Positions 1-13,500 of a DNA stretch of 64,000 bases are shown here, piece by piece. The position numbers and the translations under genes were made by a program. The notes under the pieces were generated by a model that ran no database searches, had not been told where the DNA came from, and saw only the letters and a program-made list of their open reading frames with translations. This DNA is from Rotaria macrura (lineage: Eukaryota > Rotifera > Eurotatoria > Philodinida > Philodinidae), in NCBI GenBank assembly GCA_900239685.1, contig OENT01000523.1, positions 1 through 64,000 on the forward strand, read 5' to 3'. How positions within the stretch are numbered: position 1 is the stretch's first letter; each line of letters begins with the position of its first letter.

Positions 1-2940
1 TTGTTGAGTCTATTGACTGTGAAAATAACAACTGAGTAGGAGACATTGGTCGAGCAAGTTTCTGTTGGAAGTGGTCATCTCTTTCATGAAATGCCTGTTA
101 ACTTGTTTTCACAATAAATATGCTTTTCTCAAAAGATGAGTACGTCAATAATGTTTCTACACAAGTGATATTTAACTTTATCGACACATCTCGTTTTCTT
201 TTTTTCCCAAAAATGTAGCTAGAATGAAAAAATAAAATTGGTGCAAATAATTGAATGAATTTAATCATATAGTATTATCCAGATTGCGTCTTACAGGAAA
301 CTACTTTCTAAATTAATTTTCTATGATTACGCTTCCAAGATCAAAACCATAGAGCCTCTGTTACGATAACTTGTCAGAGGAACATTCTTCTCTGTCACTC
401 ACATCTTCTATAGAAAGATGATTGGAGAAAGAATTCTATTTTTCTGGATAAATTAAAGTATTTGTATACAAAACAACTCGAATTCCATACTTAGGAAATA
501 ATGCTAAATTATGTTGGTATTAACAGCAATTAACACTAAATATCATTTGATATTATTTTTAGATAGCATGACTTACAGGATGAGAAATGTGATGTGTCAA
601 GAAATCGTTTTCCTCGATGCTAAACCCAAACAAACAAGAATCAGAATATACTCGAGGAAATGCGTGTTTTCAAACTCTTTTCTTATTGGTTTGATCAATA
701 TATTTAGTATTTCTTAACACGTGAAACGAACTTCGCATTGACCATAGTTGAATCTGTCGGTTTAAAGCCAACTTACCAACCAATCAATGAAATGTGGATA
801 GTATTTTGTATAGAAATTGACCTATTCATGATAAAAACAGGATCGATTTCTGACGAGTTGCCCATCTTGATACATGATTAGCATCTTTATTGACGTTCGA
901 ATAGAGAAAACTTTCGAGACCATCCTTGTCAAAGTAGAATTTTTTCGGAAGACATCATGAAACTCAATAAGTTCTCAATAGGTTCAACCGTTTACAAGGG
1001 TATTAATAAGATATTCAACTCTTTTTCTCTTGGCTTCTTTCGGTAAATTTATACTTGATAATTTAAATTCATTACTTGATGAGCTGATCGTCTGAATTCG
1101 AGATGTTCTATTCGAAACTTTCCCATAGTTCAATTCACCTTGTGATATTTAATTCTAATAAGTATGAGGTAATGCATTTACAGATAGAACAATTTATTAA
1201 ACTCAGAAATAAATTTTGAAAGTTTTAAATAAATTAACTTGAAAATGAGACCTGTAATAACCATTTTTGGTAAGCCAAGAATAATTAATAGTTTTTAATA
1301 ACATTCCTCTTGAAATTAGCAGTACTTTGCTTATAATACTGGTCAGTTTGACAAACTTGTACGATTCGCTTTAAAGTAGGCATAAAACTAGGAAAAAAAC
1401 TTGTTTCAAAAAGTAGTAAACTTTTATACTTATTATATTAGAACGTGATTCGTCGTAATTAAATTTTTCTGTTCAAGATTGCAAGCCAAAGATTAATTTT
1501 TTGTCATCAAGAAGAAGCTGATTATAAAATAAAGATTGTGGGCCTTCATTATGCTCTTAAACATAAAGGATGTTTCACAATGACTGAGAATCAACTATCT
1601 ATGTTATTTTTTGTAAATTTTCTTCATGTCGGACGCTGAGAATTTTTATCACATATTTAACTCAGGCGTTGAATTTTCCAAAGTTTCAGCTCACTATCTT
1701 AAACTATTGTTGAAATGCATGAAGAAGGCAAAAGTGCATGATTTCTCGTACTGAGTTATTGTAGTATTTTTACTATGCAGTAAATACAGATTGAATAGAT
1801 AAGGATTGTTTAATCCACATAGCAATGCATTCATTTCTAAAGTCTTTTAGAAATAATGACACATTCTAATTCAACCATTATTTAATGAACACGAAGAGTT
1901 CATCGAAAGCGACGGTAAAATTTGTTGATATATGAAGAGTTGAAAACTTTTTCGATTTCGGGACAAAATAGCGTTTTATTCATCATGATATTCCGATGAG
2001 AAAAAGTATAAAAATGGAGAATATTTTCCGCTGAAAACTGTGAAAACATGATGAACGAAGTATCTAAGAGCTAACAGCTGATCATGGAAAGCAATTGTGA
2101 GTATCTTGGTGCATATAGAGTTTTTCGGTGTAGAAATTGGTGTGCTTGTGGATATGGGTTTGTTATATACGCCCTCATGATAGAATATGAATCAATAGGA
2201 AAAACAAAGTTTTGTTTTTCTGTTTTATTCTGTTTCTGGTTTTATGACTATGCCAGTCTCATCATAGAGTACCGCGGTGTCGATTCGATAGCCTCTGTAA
2301 ACCACGGTTCACAGCCATATTTTGCACCGTGTTCACGAGAAATCGCCGTATGTTCACTCATAATCGAAGTTTCAAATATAGCGGTTCTTACCGGTCTAAT
2401 GTACCACGTTGTACTGTATCATAATCACGGTGACTTTTGATTTTGTTTAGAAAAGCAATTTATTAATTTGAAATACACCGATTGATTGCCATTTTCATTT
2501 TAAGCTAAAATAACAGAAGACACTTGATCTATCACAATAGACAACATTTCAATTCATATGTAAATTGACGTGGTGGAAATTTCGCAAACCGGCTGATAGG
2601 AATGCGGCAGCTATTATTTATTTTTCAATCTGTTGTTGCTGAGAAGAGATTAACGTGGATTGACAATAATATACCGTAGTATTCATTCAAGAAAAAATCA
2701 AAGGGACTGATTGCTAATGCATAATGTTTCAAGAGAATTAACACAGTAGAGGATTCATTTTTTTCAAAGCAAGTAACGAAAATTTGAAAATAAAGTTCAT
2801 CACAGTTCTGTCAACCCGAAACGGTACAATTAGAAGGACCGAGATATTGTGTGGCGAAATTGAAGTGTTCTATAACCAGGTTAATAACATTTTAGAAACC
2901 ACGCTTTCATGTATCCACACCGTAATATGCTACACCACTA
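1..2940. other. Intergenic, no supported gene
   Basis: I see no coding sequence here that I can support. The longest frame (plus, 2,084-2,440) is Cys-, Tyr- and Ile-rich and has no recognisable domain. Scattered copies of an ACCGCGG/ACCACGGT-like motif occur at about 2,270-2,440 and again just right of the neighbouring inverted-repeat element, so this stretch may include part of an older repeat into which that element inserted. Confidence 0.5.
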
Positions 2941-2968
2941 GGTAGAGTACTGCAAGGGTATGAATTTC

Positions 2969-3026
2969 GTTACCCTAGCCCTACCCTACAATTATTTTTC
3001 GTACCCTAGCCCTACCCTACCCTACT
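2969..3026. repeat. CCCTA-rich minisatellite, left copy
   Basis: Two copies of a roughly 32-nt unit that begins TACCCTAGCCCTACCC, separated by an AT-rich spacer. The same unit forms the right array, in the same orientation. Confidence 0.8.
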
Positions 3027-4202
3027 AAATTTAAAAATTACAAAAATCGTATACCGTGCATGACTTCAGTGTACCTTAATCGAGGATTCCTTACTGGATT
3101 CTCAGGGAGCCCCTAATAAAAAAACCAGGAATCACGTTAGGGAGTCCTTGGGAATTTATAAGGGGGGTTGCAGGGAGTATAAAGGGGGTAATTGCTTAAG
3201 TGACTTGTGAGTGCCTCACATATGGCAGTTCCCTATAATATGTACCAATTTCATTCTCTTGCTACTCGACTTCCTCCGAAAAATCTCTAAATTGTTAGAA
3301 AATCTGGCAGGCATTACAACATGAGTTTAGAGATTTCTAAAGAAATACCTTAAAATCTGCCCTAAAATCCACTAATTTGCTTTATGACAATGATTTTTTT
3401 ATACATTTATTTTGAGCCTAAATTCGTTTTTATGGAAAAATTTACCATAATTTTAAAAGGATTTTCTACTTAATCCTTTCAGCAGACGCGGATAAGTTCT
3501 GTTGGTCCAATATTAACTTATGTCCATAAGACGAGTTATCGGTGATAGGGCTCAGGTAGAAGGTTCCAATTATTTTTATCACTTACAAAAAATTGATTTT
3601 AAAAGTAATTGATTATTTCCTTTCAAAACTTGATTTTCATTTATATTCTCAGAAGTGCGAAAGAAAACGGTGAATTTATACCTGCACTCCCTCATAAATC
3701 CTCGGGGAGTCCTATCATGAGTCTCCAAGGATTTTTTCTTTCTGCGTACAATCAAAAATTCGGGGACTCCCTAGCAATTTCTACGAGAGTCTACAGAGAC
3801 TCACAGGAGATCGAATATTTTTTCCGAGTATTTCCTGGGATTTATTAAGTGATTCTTGACTAGGGTATTTATTTATGAAATTATGTAGTTAAATTTCAGA
3901 AATCTATATAATATTATAATTACAAACAATATTACAAACAATATGAAAAGGAGAAAAGTAGTACTGCATGAACCACGAATATTGAAAACAATATCGACAA
4001 AGAACAAAAAAAGCCATGAACAACTGTTGTCGTGTATTATTGACTGACACAAAGTAATTATTTAATAGGTATTTTCTCATTATTGCCCTATGAATAGAAG
4101 ATATTGTTCAATACTGCAGGTTGTCCGACGTCGGACGTGTAAACAGGCCAGATTAAAAAAATGAAAATTTTACCCTGCAATACCCTACAGTTTTCAAAAC
4201 GA

Positions 4203-4338
4203 TACCCTAGCCCTACCCTACAAGGGTCGTACCCTAGCCCTACCCTACCCTACGAGGGTCTTACCCTAGCCCTACCCTACCCTACGAGAGTCGTACCCTA
4301 GCCCTACCCTATCCTATGGTAGGGTAGGGTAGGGCTGC
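4203..4338. repeat. CCCTA-rich minisatellite, right copy
   Basis: Four tandem units of 27-32 nt start at about 4,203, 4,230, 4,262 and 4,294. Each begins TACCCTAGCCCTACCC and the first three end in a GAGGGTCG-like spacer. After about 4,318 the pattern flips strand (GGTAGGGTAGGGTAGGG), giving a short fold-back. The G-rich strand could form G-quadruplexes. Confidence 0.85.
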
Positions 4339-4349
4339 AGGTCTCTACC

Positions 4350-7300
4350 ACCAGGTGACGTCGTTTGAAAAACCAAGTTCCACAGTTACTAAACCGCAGT
4401 GTTACTGTGAGAAACCGCTGTGCATATCGAAGTGAAGTGTAATGCGTAATTACAATGAAGATGTCTTGTCCCACTATTTCTACCAAAATTCTCGATCGTT
4501 ATACAGATAATTCATCTGATTCCAGAAAGATACTTTGTGAAAATGGAGCTGGAGAAATCTCAACCCACGAAGGGTACCATACCTGAAATCTTCCGGTTCC
4601 AGGTTATGGTCAGCATACAACAATCAATTTACTCTAGTGTGTCTAGAAAAACCGCGGTGAGCAACGGTTTTGAAGAAACGCATTGATGGTCTGACTACTG
4701 TTACATTAAAAATTCACTTGAAACCCCGGTTTCGAATACGGCACCTACCATGGTAATGTTGAAATTTTTTTCCGTGAACATTACCCTATTTATTTCCTGT
4801 ACAACAAACAAGAGAGAGAGAGAGAGAGAAAACAAATCAGCAAATAGAAAGAGAAGCAGGGATAGTTGATTCGCTCTGACTAACCTGTATTAAATAAAGA
4901 CGGCGTTGCACAATATTGTAAAATGTACTTAAATTCAGAGCCGAAGCGAGAATGAGATTCAGCTGAGAGTCTCATGGTCGCTGTGGATAGAAGACAAGAC
5001 AGACAGAGAGAGTGATAATCGAAAGAAGGAAAAGTACAACCAGCTGGCTTATATGTATCTGGAGCTCGATAATACACAACAAGTGCTTATATGATATCGA
5101 GAAGATAAGAAAAGAAAAACAAATAAGAAGAAAAAGGAAGGAACAATTTCTTTTTAAAGTATCCTCTAACAGGATATGATTGATAATATTGAATTACTTA
5201 TCGCGAAAAAGCATATCCACCCTCCCCCTTGACCCCGTCTTTCGTCCCGTAGGTGTCGAAGAGGAGATCTCTTGACTAATTTCAAGAAAAAAAGTATAGT
5301 TTTTCACATTTTCGTTTTACATTTTTGTCTGAAAAATACAGAGAAATTCAAATAATCTGTTTTAGTGTGAATAAAACTAGCGTACTGGAACAATAACATT
5401 TTCGTTGTATTTCTTATCGATGGGTGTATATGAGTTAAATTTGGTCACTTCCACACTTACGCACTCCCTACCCCAACATGCTCAGATTGATAGGCTACTG
5501 TCCTGTCAACTTTGGTAAAGGGTGTGAATATAAATCTATGGAAAATCCTAATCTACACGCATTCATGCAATTACTTAATAATACACCATGCCATAAAGTG
5601 ATAAATTGGTTTCAAAAACTGTTAATGATAGTAAAAACGAAGGACTACCACTGAACTTTTCACATGGGTTAACATGTCCTAGTGTACAATGTCCTTGTGG
5701 AAAGTGTGCAGGAGAAGCTAACCACTATATACCGGATTCAATGCTATTATGACAAAGCACGAATGTGAATGTGCGTGTGAGTACGAGGTGCATGGATTAA
5801 GATGAGGCACATAGTTACCCATATATGCTCCCGTCCAAAAACTATTCTTTAATTGATTTATCTATCAAATGTTTAGAAAGAAGAGGTAAATAATCAAGAA
5901 GTCTAGGAAAACGTTTTCAGTGCTTCGTTGGAGTCTTTTGCAATATTTTTTAAAAGCAAGAAGATAAACCAAGAGTACATTTAGAAATTTTGTCTTGAAA
6001 TATGTTTTCATGATTGTATGACAGGAGACACTGAAAGTGAAATCATATTTTTAACATATTAGCTTGTGAAGTAGAATTTTCTATCGGAATTCAGACGATA
6101 TTACACAGAGTTTCGATTTTTTAATGCCTATTACTCGGAATTAAAATTTCTCTGTGGAGAAAAGCAGTAGCGTTTCTTAGACTAATATAAAAATTGCAAT
6201 ACCACACTAATTTAACTACCCTGGTGAAACTCTTTTTTCACGAGCAAATCTCAAGAATCGCCCATGGCCCATGACACTCTTGTTCAAGAATCTCAAGGAA
6301 TTCATTAAAATCGGAAACCACGAGATAGTTATATTTCTACAAGTCACACTTATTTTCAAGAGGAAAGTATTCGATCTGAAAATTGACTGCAAGTAAAAAC
6401 AACGATTTTCTGCATTGAATTGTTTCTCGTATGCTTATGAAATGCGTAGCCCTCAAGATTCCTCCAGACGCTCGTCAAGTACATGAGCGTAAGTAAGAAG
6501 GTTTTCCTTGGGTAAACAGAAACAAATATGATGAAATAACTATGATAGAATAAAAAGGTGATGGAAGTCGACCCAAGGTTTCACAAAAGAACTGCATAAA
6601 GGATGCAGACACAAGATAAAGGTAATAGTAACCCGTCTAGGTGAACTTTTTCTTTCATGCTCTTGATCTGTACAGACTTAAAGCTTTGTCGATAGTGCAT
6701 GACTTTCTTGCTCCAGATTCTCAATTCTGCTGTACGTGACACGAAAAGAAGTTTCTCTCTAGGGAATTCACGTGAAGAAAGTGATCTTTTGCTATGGTAA
6801 TAAATTCCGACAAAAAATCGCACAAGGTATGTATTATTATTTTTGTAAAAATCTGGAATCATCACGAATAAATTAATCTGATGATAAATATATGTATATA
6901 TATTTCTCTAAATGTTTTGATCCAGTTAAAAGCGAATCCTTGGAACTTGCGTGTGATTTTGATTGAGAGCTTGAATGGGTATGATGTTGAGTCTCAGTAT
7001 CTTAAAAACTAAAGATGACCGCTACAGTGGCTCAACCCACACACTCATTCGAGTTATTCTTGACAAGGTATCTCAATGTACCGGTCATCGGTTGGAGCAG
7101 TAAATCCCCGTTACCGTTGCTTTTTCATATTTGTTGAGTCATGTATACGTCGAGAGGCTGCAGTGTGCCACGTTTTCACTGCTATCGTAAAATCATAAAT
7201 GTCAAAATTTTTAATTGACGTTGCAGAGCCATTGTCAAACCACTGTTATGCATAAAAACATTTTCCCGTCGATTGTGTGAGGTTGGCAAATTAGTTCTTG

Positions 7301-7805
7301 GTTATTTTCTCTCGTCGCACAATTTTAATCTTTGCGTGAGTTTGATTGAAAGAATTCTGATTTTCGATATGACCCTGACATTCTTCTCGATGGCATTGAT
7401 GCTGAACAATGAAACATGAATCAGTCAAAGTATATCTTTTCGCATTTCTATCGTTTTAGCGAATAGACAGTTGATAGTGAAACATTTGCAGTTTATGAAA
7501 TCAAGTGCCAGAATAGAGTTAAAATTTAATGCATTTATGAGAAGCATCCGATCGTAAAGTTAAGATATGAATCTAATTTATATGGTTGCATTCACGGAAC
7601 AAGACAATTCAAATTCATATGTCCTTTCGATTCTCTGTCAGTGTCTAATCAAATAACAACTTAGACGAGGAGCTGAAATCAATAAGAGGGGACATATGTA
7701 TTTGTGCAAACGTGAGATCCTTCAGTTAATATTTGTTTACTAAAAAAAGACGTAGATTATAGTATTAAGAGAATCTAATGTCGACAGATATTGTTTACAA
7801 TCATT
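4350..7805. other. Intergenic downstream of dynein, no supported gene
   Basis: This is the 3' flank of the dynein gene. I see no convincing frame, RNA gene or further element. It contains a short AG dinucleotide run and, at about 4,640-4,680, a motif (GAGCAACGGTTTTGA) that recurs at 8,442-8,456 inside a dynein intron. No close AATAAA was evident just after the dynein stop. Confidence 0.5.
4811..4830. repeat. AG dinucleotide microsatellite
   Basis: About nine and a half uninterrupted AG units in intergenic DNA. Confidence 0.9.
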
Positions 7806-10596
7806 TTAAAAGCCCAGCATAGGTTCATCTCTATGAATGTCTTTCACCGAAGGAGTATTCGTTCTTGCTGTCGATTGAGACAATTGAGATGTCGGAGATA
7901 ATTCTCTCGGAACAGTATTTTCATACGTTATCGTCGGAATAGTTTCTGGTTCTTGGCGAATAACTGTTGGATATGGAGATCTTCCTATTTCTTCGTTTTC
8001 TAAATATATTTTGTAGATATTTCGATTTAATTTCTATCATATGATTAAAAACAAAAGCAATACCATTCTGAAGAACAATATAAACCATGGGATCGATTTG
8101 CTCATTGATCAATAGATAAAACAATGGCGAATCAAGGCGAGTTGAAGGTGTCGCATAAACTGGACATTCATAAGATTCGACCGAGCATTCAGTTGCACAA
8201 ATTTCGATTGCTGGACAATTATTTATTACTCCACTAAATTATTTAGGAAGAACAAAATTAATCATCTAGATTATTGGAAAAGTCTGACCTCATCGACTTA
8301 ATGCGATTATTATCCTCAACAATTCCATTGATAATTGTTAATCCGTTTAGGATCAAATGGCGACTTTCTGATGAGACCTTTCGTTCTTTCGATGACGACC
8401 ACTGACCAATACATCGAATCTAAACAAATCATAATTATTTCGAGCAACGGTTTTGAGAAACTCCCTGAAAAAATGTATTGTCAAGTACTTTGACCGTGTC
8501 TAAAGCTATTGACATAGGCATTGTTTTCATTGGGAAAAATTATCGCGATTTCCGGGATTTCTATCAGGAATTATCTTGAAGTGGGTTATAACTATCACTG
8601 AAATCAAATTAATCCCTAGGATTAATAATATTTGCAATAGGGCATCGATTTATTGTTCATTATAAATTTGACTGTGTATGCCTGAATTGTGCTAGTCAAG
8701 TAGATCTATTGAAGCTAGAAGTTTGGCCGAGACGACAAAAACTATACTATGAAGTGACAGAGTATTGGCTATGGGATATTCATGAAGCTATTTTCCAAGC
8801 ATGGCACATGCATTTCGACGAAATAGACATTTTCTAAACAGCGCTAGATAGAACAGATTCGATTTCGGTCAATCTATAGCTGTGACTATACTTGGTGCTT
8901 AAGAAGGGAATCTTTTGGGAAAGTATGAGTTCTTAGTTCAACTTAGGTAGCGCTGTCAGTGGGCGATCGGATTTTCAGATTAGGAAATTGTAGGGATGCA
9001 GACTATTGGATCAGTCTCAAACGCTTAATCGGCAAGTTCTGCTTCACAGCGATCCAGACAAAATGCTGTGGCTGAACAAGAATTTCTCTCGTTCGGCAAC
9101 TTTGATCGAAAGTTCACCGCGGTTCTGATCGGAGCACAAACTCTGGCTAAAACTCGTGAAACCCGTTAAAAATCCGAGGTTCTTCATATGAAAGATTGTC
9201 GATCGAGAGATCTCATAGATAGAAAAGAGCTGATTCAGCAAGTCATCATCGATTTGAATCAGTTTTTTCGATTGATTGAACTGTGAAATGCTGCATGGCT
9301 GCTATTCTATGTTGTTTCGATAAAAACAAAGTTTGACTAACTTTATCCCTGGTAACATTCACTTTTAATGCATGCGAGAGTAAAAACAATTCAATGAAGT
9401 CGTGACTACGATGAATACAATGAGAATCAATGTTTTCGACATTTTTCAAAGACTTTAGCCAAGAATAATATTCGTTGAAGCGATGGCGACACTCTAGAAG
9501 AAGCAAAGACAGTTGCCGATTCTCATGAGCAAACAAATAAAAACAGACGATGAATAAATTGAACGATGGAAATAAATTTTGGTGCTGACGATTGACTCGA
9601 AAACCAAGACGACGGAACTCGATTTCGCTGAAGATCGAATCCGATCGATTTGAATCTTGAACTTTTGTCTAGTAATAAATTTTCAAAAGATAACATGTCT
9701 TCCATTTCATTGATGTCATTTAGTATTAATTCCAATTGTTTGTTAAAATAGAGAATTTCCTAAACATTTGTCAGACGAATAGAAACAAGAGGAAGACACA
9801 CTGCCGTTCGGTACCTGATAGAGGCCAACGTTAACAAGATCACGTTGAAAGTCTACCCACGATGGCAGCTTGAGCAATGGCGGTAAGCGTTCTTTGAACA
9901 AATGTATGTTATCGTGAATTATCGACACATTGAACTGTTGATTGTTATTGTATGCTTTTTCGTGCCACAGTTTATTCATTTTTTCTGAAAACTTAGAAAA
10001 TTGATGTTGAAGGCAATTCATTTTCGACGGGTAATCATTGAATGTTAGATTGATTTGAGAATGTTTGGATAAAAACCATTTCATATTGAAGTCATTTTCA
10101 TTTGCCGGAACTTCAAACTGACACTCGTTTAGTCGAAGTGAATTCTTCGAATCGATTTGTTGAAATAGTTCATTTAGAAGTTTAGTCAGCAATGGAGACG
10201 GAGTTAAAAATGCCATTTCAACTAAATACCTCAATATTTGTTTGTCTTTAGTGCTCTTAATTAGACTAGAAATAAACTCAATTAAATTTCTCGTCCACTG
10301 AGTTGTAAATGTTGTCTGCTGAAATATTTGCTGATAGTAAATAAGGATTGACTGGATCAAAATAGTTCCATAAATGATTGTTTGTTGATCCTTTTCGCAT
10401 TGACTTAACAGCGATGAACAATTTGCTAAGATTTCGCCAATTAATAATCGAATCGAGTTACTCGAATTCTCATACAATATGTTTGATAAATTTACTTTGC
10501 CTTCAATCAAACAATCATAATGATGAAGACGAGCGTCAAGATAAAGCAGATCGAAGTCAGATTCTTTTGTTAAGATTATATCACTTCGGCATTTAC
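7806..10596 (-). CDS. Dynein segment: C-terminal cap and Pro/Ser/Thr tail, exons 53-58
   Basis: Exons 9815-10596, 9549-9759, 9342-9493, 8289-8419, 8064-8233 and 7806-7999 (residues 4184-4729). The cap sits on the ring and tunes processivity. NRVPSSW (family VP..W), VNVTRDKIRCIGQW, IINGIVEDNNRI (family GL.LEGA.W) and SYECPVYATPSTR (family YECPVYKT..R) fix the alignment. In the spliced model a 65-residue Pro-, Ser-, Thr- and Glu-rich tail follows. If the 64-nt intron at 8,000-8,063 is retained, the frame runs as QNGIAFVFN, which matches the usual dynein ending (RGVALL), and stops at 7,921. Both ends are plausible and may be alternative forms. Confidence 0.83.
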
Positions 10597-13500
10597 CTGG
10601 AAACAAAAACAAACATAAAATATATTTTGAAAATGTTCTTATGTCAATCACTCACGAATAAACATATGAAAGATGAGCTAACTTTTGTTTCTAATACCCC
10701 CAACCACTCGTCCTTTCTACATGTTAGTGCATAGCTCTTCATTATTGTTCACTTAACAAGGCTAGAGCTCAGCAAACATCTAGTCCAAATAGACTCCAAT
10801 GAAATGGAAGTTATTAATACATACTACAAGATGAATTGTCCCTCCCTGCCTGTCCCAAGTAGAAACTATTGGATCTCAAAACATTGCGAAAGTCTTGCAC
10901 TGGATGAAATCAAACGAATAGAAGAGTTTTAAATATTTACCCAAACCCTTTCTCTAGTAGATAGAATGAGTTCCAATTAGTGAAAAGGACGCTATTTCAT
11001 TATTATTTCATAGGAACTTTGTTGAGAATTTTTGTTCCTGAAATCAGGACACTTGTTGGTGTTCAGTCCGCTAACTAGTCGAAAAACTTTTCATAGAGTC
11101 GTATAGAACGTACAGATAGATAAGTATTCAAGCAAGCGTCTGACCAGTATCAAATACTGAGATCATTCATAGCAGACTACTCAGCCAAATATTTGTGACA
11201 TTCTAGTACAAAAAGACTTCGTCGGTTACTTTGAGGAAAACATCTTCAGTATATTCACAAAACCACCAATGGAAGTTCTACGGGACCAATATGCCTCGAT
11301 GCTGATCCTCTGTAGTGGTCCTTGATGATTTTCGTATTTGTTTTACACTCTGATGTACAGAATAGCTACCCAATTCATTGGTGTCACATTCTAAACGATT
11401 TTGCAACAACTTCATTCAACAATGAAATTAATCGTCTCTTGAAATTGAGCTTTTTATTTTTCAATTATTCAATAGAAATATCAGAGGCAATATCAACATT
11501 GAAACAAAGTTCAGCAATTTTCATGCTGGCTGCCCTAATGAATGTACTGAATCAAGGGTACCTGAAAAAGTACCCTGCTACTAGTATGTCACAGGTACTT
11601 TTGGGTACTTAAGTACCTTATAGTACTTTTAGGTACGTATAAGGTACTCGGGTGGGTACCCTGCTGCATAGCGTCTAGTAAGTGGGTACTTGAAGTTACT
11701 GATCAAATACTCGGCTGGGTACTATTGCGCAGTAAGTTTAGGTACCCTGCTGCCAAAGCTGCAGTATGTTGATGATCGAACCTAACCTTCGACTTTTTTC
11801 AAATTTGCTTCTGTCAAAGCAAATTATAATTTTTTTCGTTTTTATTTAATTTAATTTTTTCAATTCTGAAAATTCAAGCGGGTCAAATTTCTCGATCTGA
11901 TCGAGCTTGAGTTGATCAGATCTCCACCAGACCATATCAAGGTAGTCCTCTCTCGATTTATGATCGAGATCGGCATTTTTCGACTATAATAAATAGTCAA
12001 GAAATAATCTAGAAAAGATTAGTATGAAAATATATTAGTTTTTTATGTTTTGTCTAGTTGTTTATATGGAGCTGTGTGTGCGAAAGAAAACGGTGAATGA
12101 ACATTCACTATACAGAACGCGCCAAATCAAGGATACCCTGTAGCGTTTTCCAAAGTAAAGTTACAGGTGCAGGTACTCATACAAGTACCTGTTCAGTAAA
12201 CATACTGATGTGGGTACCCAATGCAGTAACTAGATCAGTATAATCACTGAAAATTTTCGAAGTACCCGTATCGGGTACCTTGCTGAGGCTTTCGCAGTAC
12301 ATGGGTACCCTGAACTCAGTACTTCCCCTAGGGTGTATATACGAACGAATTAAAAGTCGATATTAACTAAGCAGCGTCTATCGACAGGATTCAATAGTCG
12401 TATAAAGTATTATCTCTTTCTATTTCTACTTAGGCGATATACCAAATGAAGACTAGATCGAATTACTAAATATTCTTTGTGTCTTCCCGTTGAATTCTTT
12501 TCCTGTATTCACAAAATAAGAGCTCATATGACAACGTGTTCACTCTATAGCTACAGGAGAAGTGATCTGCTGCCGTTTGCATACTAATCGATAGGCACTT
12601 TGAAAGAATGTTAGATACAAGTGGGACACCGCCTCTCCCGGATCTACAATCCTCGAAAGTAACAAAATTTACATTTCTCTATTTTAATAGTATCCGATGT
12701 TGACAATACGATTTTATGCCAAAGAAATAAAAGATAGAACAGCAGCATAAAACACTGTAAGTAGAAAAACTCTGTGCGATTAGAATATGAAATACGATCT
12801 AGTTGTTTTTGTTAATCGAAGGATAATGACTTTCTCCGACACATATTTGAAATGATCCAAACTGCACGTGTTTTCTCGATGATATTTAACATTCCCTCAC
12901 TATTTCTTCTGGTCTTTTCGATGATTCTTACTTGCTGTCTTTACCTTATTGGTCTCGTTGTGTTGGGCCTTCGTTTATGTTTTCTCATTGACGATGTTTG
13001 CTCTTCGTTCATACTTTGTTCTCGTCTATGTTCACTCTATTTACCGGCGTCTACTATTGATGCAAACAATGCAACTTCATGCTATGAAGGATTACGATGA
13101 AGTGAAACTCAATCCATACTTATATTCCTTGTATAGAATATTGTGACAATTTTGGTACGTGTTGGTTCAAAACTCTTTATTCGATCATCTAGAACTACTA
13201 ACAACACGTAGAACACGCAGTCACATGTAGCGTGATTCGTGTCGACTCCTTAATTGTATGTTAACAATATTCGTTACGATCTGCATCACTCGTTACAAGA
13301 ATGCATGATGTTCCATGAATTAGTAATCTGTTATTTGAATAGAATCTGTCGATGAGAAAGCCCAGTCACTCCATGAAATTTCTATTCCCGATCTACTGGG
13401 TTCCATGTGATGAGGAGCGTGGATATTAAGAGATTACCTCTAGTCAACATCCTCACTACTCGTTTCAGATAAAAAGAAAACAAACTTACGACGAATTTGT

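Larger units (their letters stand above)
2941..4349. mobile_element. Non-autonomous inverted-repeat element with CCCTA-rich subterminal arrays
   Basis: The ends form an imperfect terminal inverted repeat: GGTAGAGTACTGCA at 2,941-2,954 against GGTAGAGACCTGCA read inward from 4,349, 12 of 14 matching. Just inside each end is an array built on TACCCTAGCCCTACCC (left about 2,969-3,026, right about 4,203-4,317). Further in, GGAGTCC/GGGACTCC-rich arms near 3,145-3,190 and 3,680-3,725 are also inverted copies of each other. No transposase-like frame is present, so it looks like a MITE-like DNA element mobilised in trans. I could not define a target-site duplication, and the superfamily is unknown. 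It shares a 21-nt motif with the element at 11,533-12,333. Confidence 0.6.

Noticed and set aside
2084-2440. A 118-residue plus-strand gene
   Set aside because: It has unusual Cys/Tyr/Ile-rich composition, no domain and no visible splice partners; it probably reflects repeat DNA.
2969-4338. An interstitial telomere or chromosome end
   Set aside because: The unit is a 27-32-nt minisatellite with non-telomeric spacers, present in two short same-orientation arrays inside an inverted-repeat element. It is not a long simple telomeric run.
9044-9241. A 65-residue frame as a dynein C-terminal exon
   Set aside because: It has no family similarity, and exon 55 joins exon 56 in phase with the expected W.S element.
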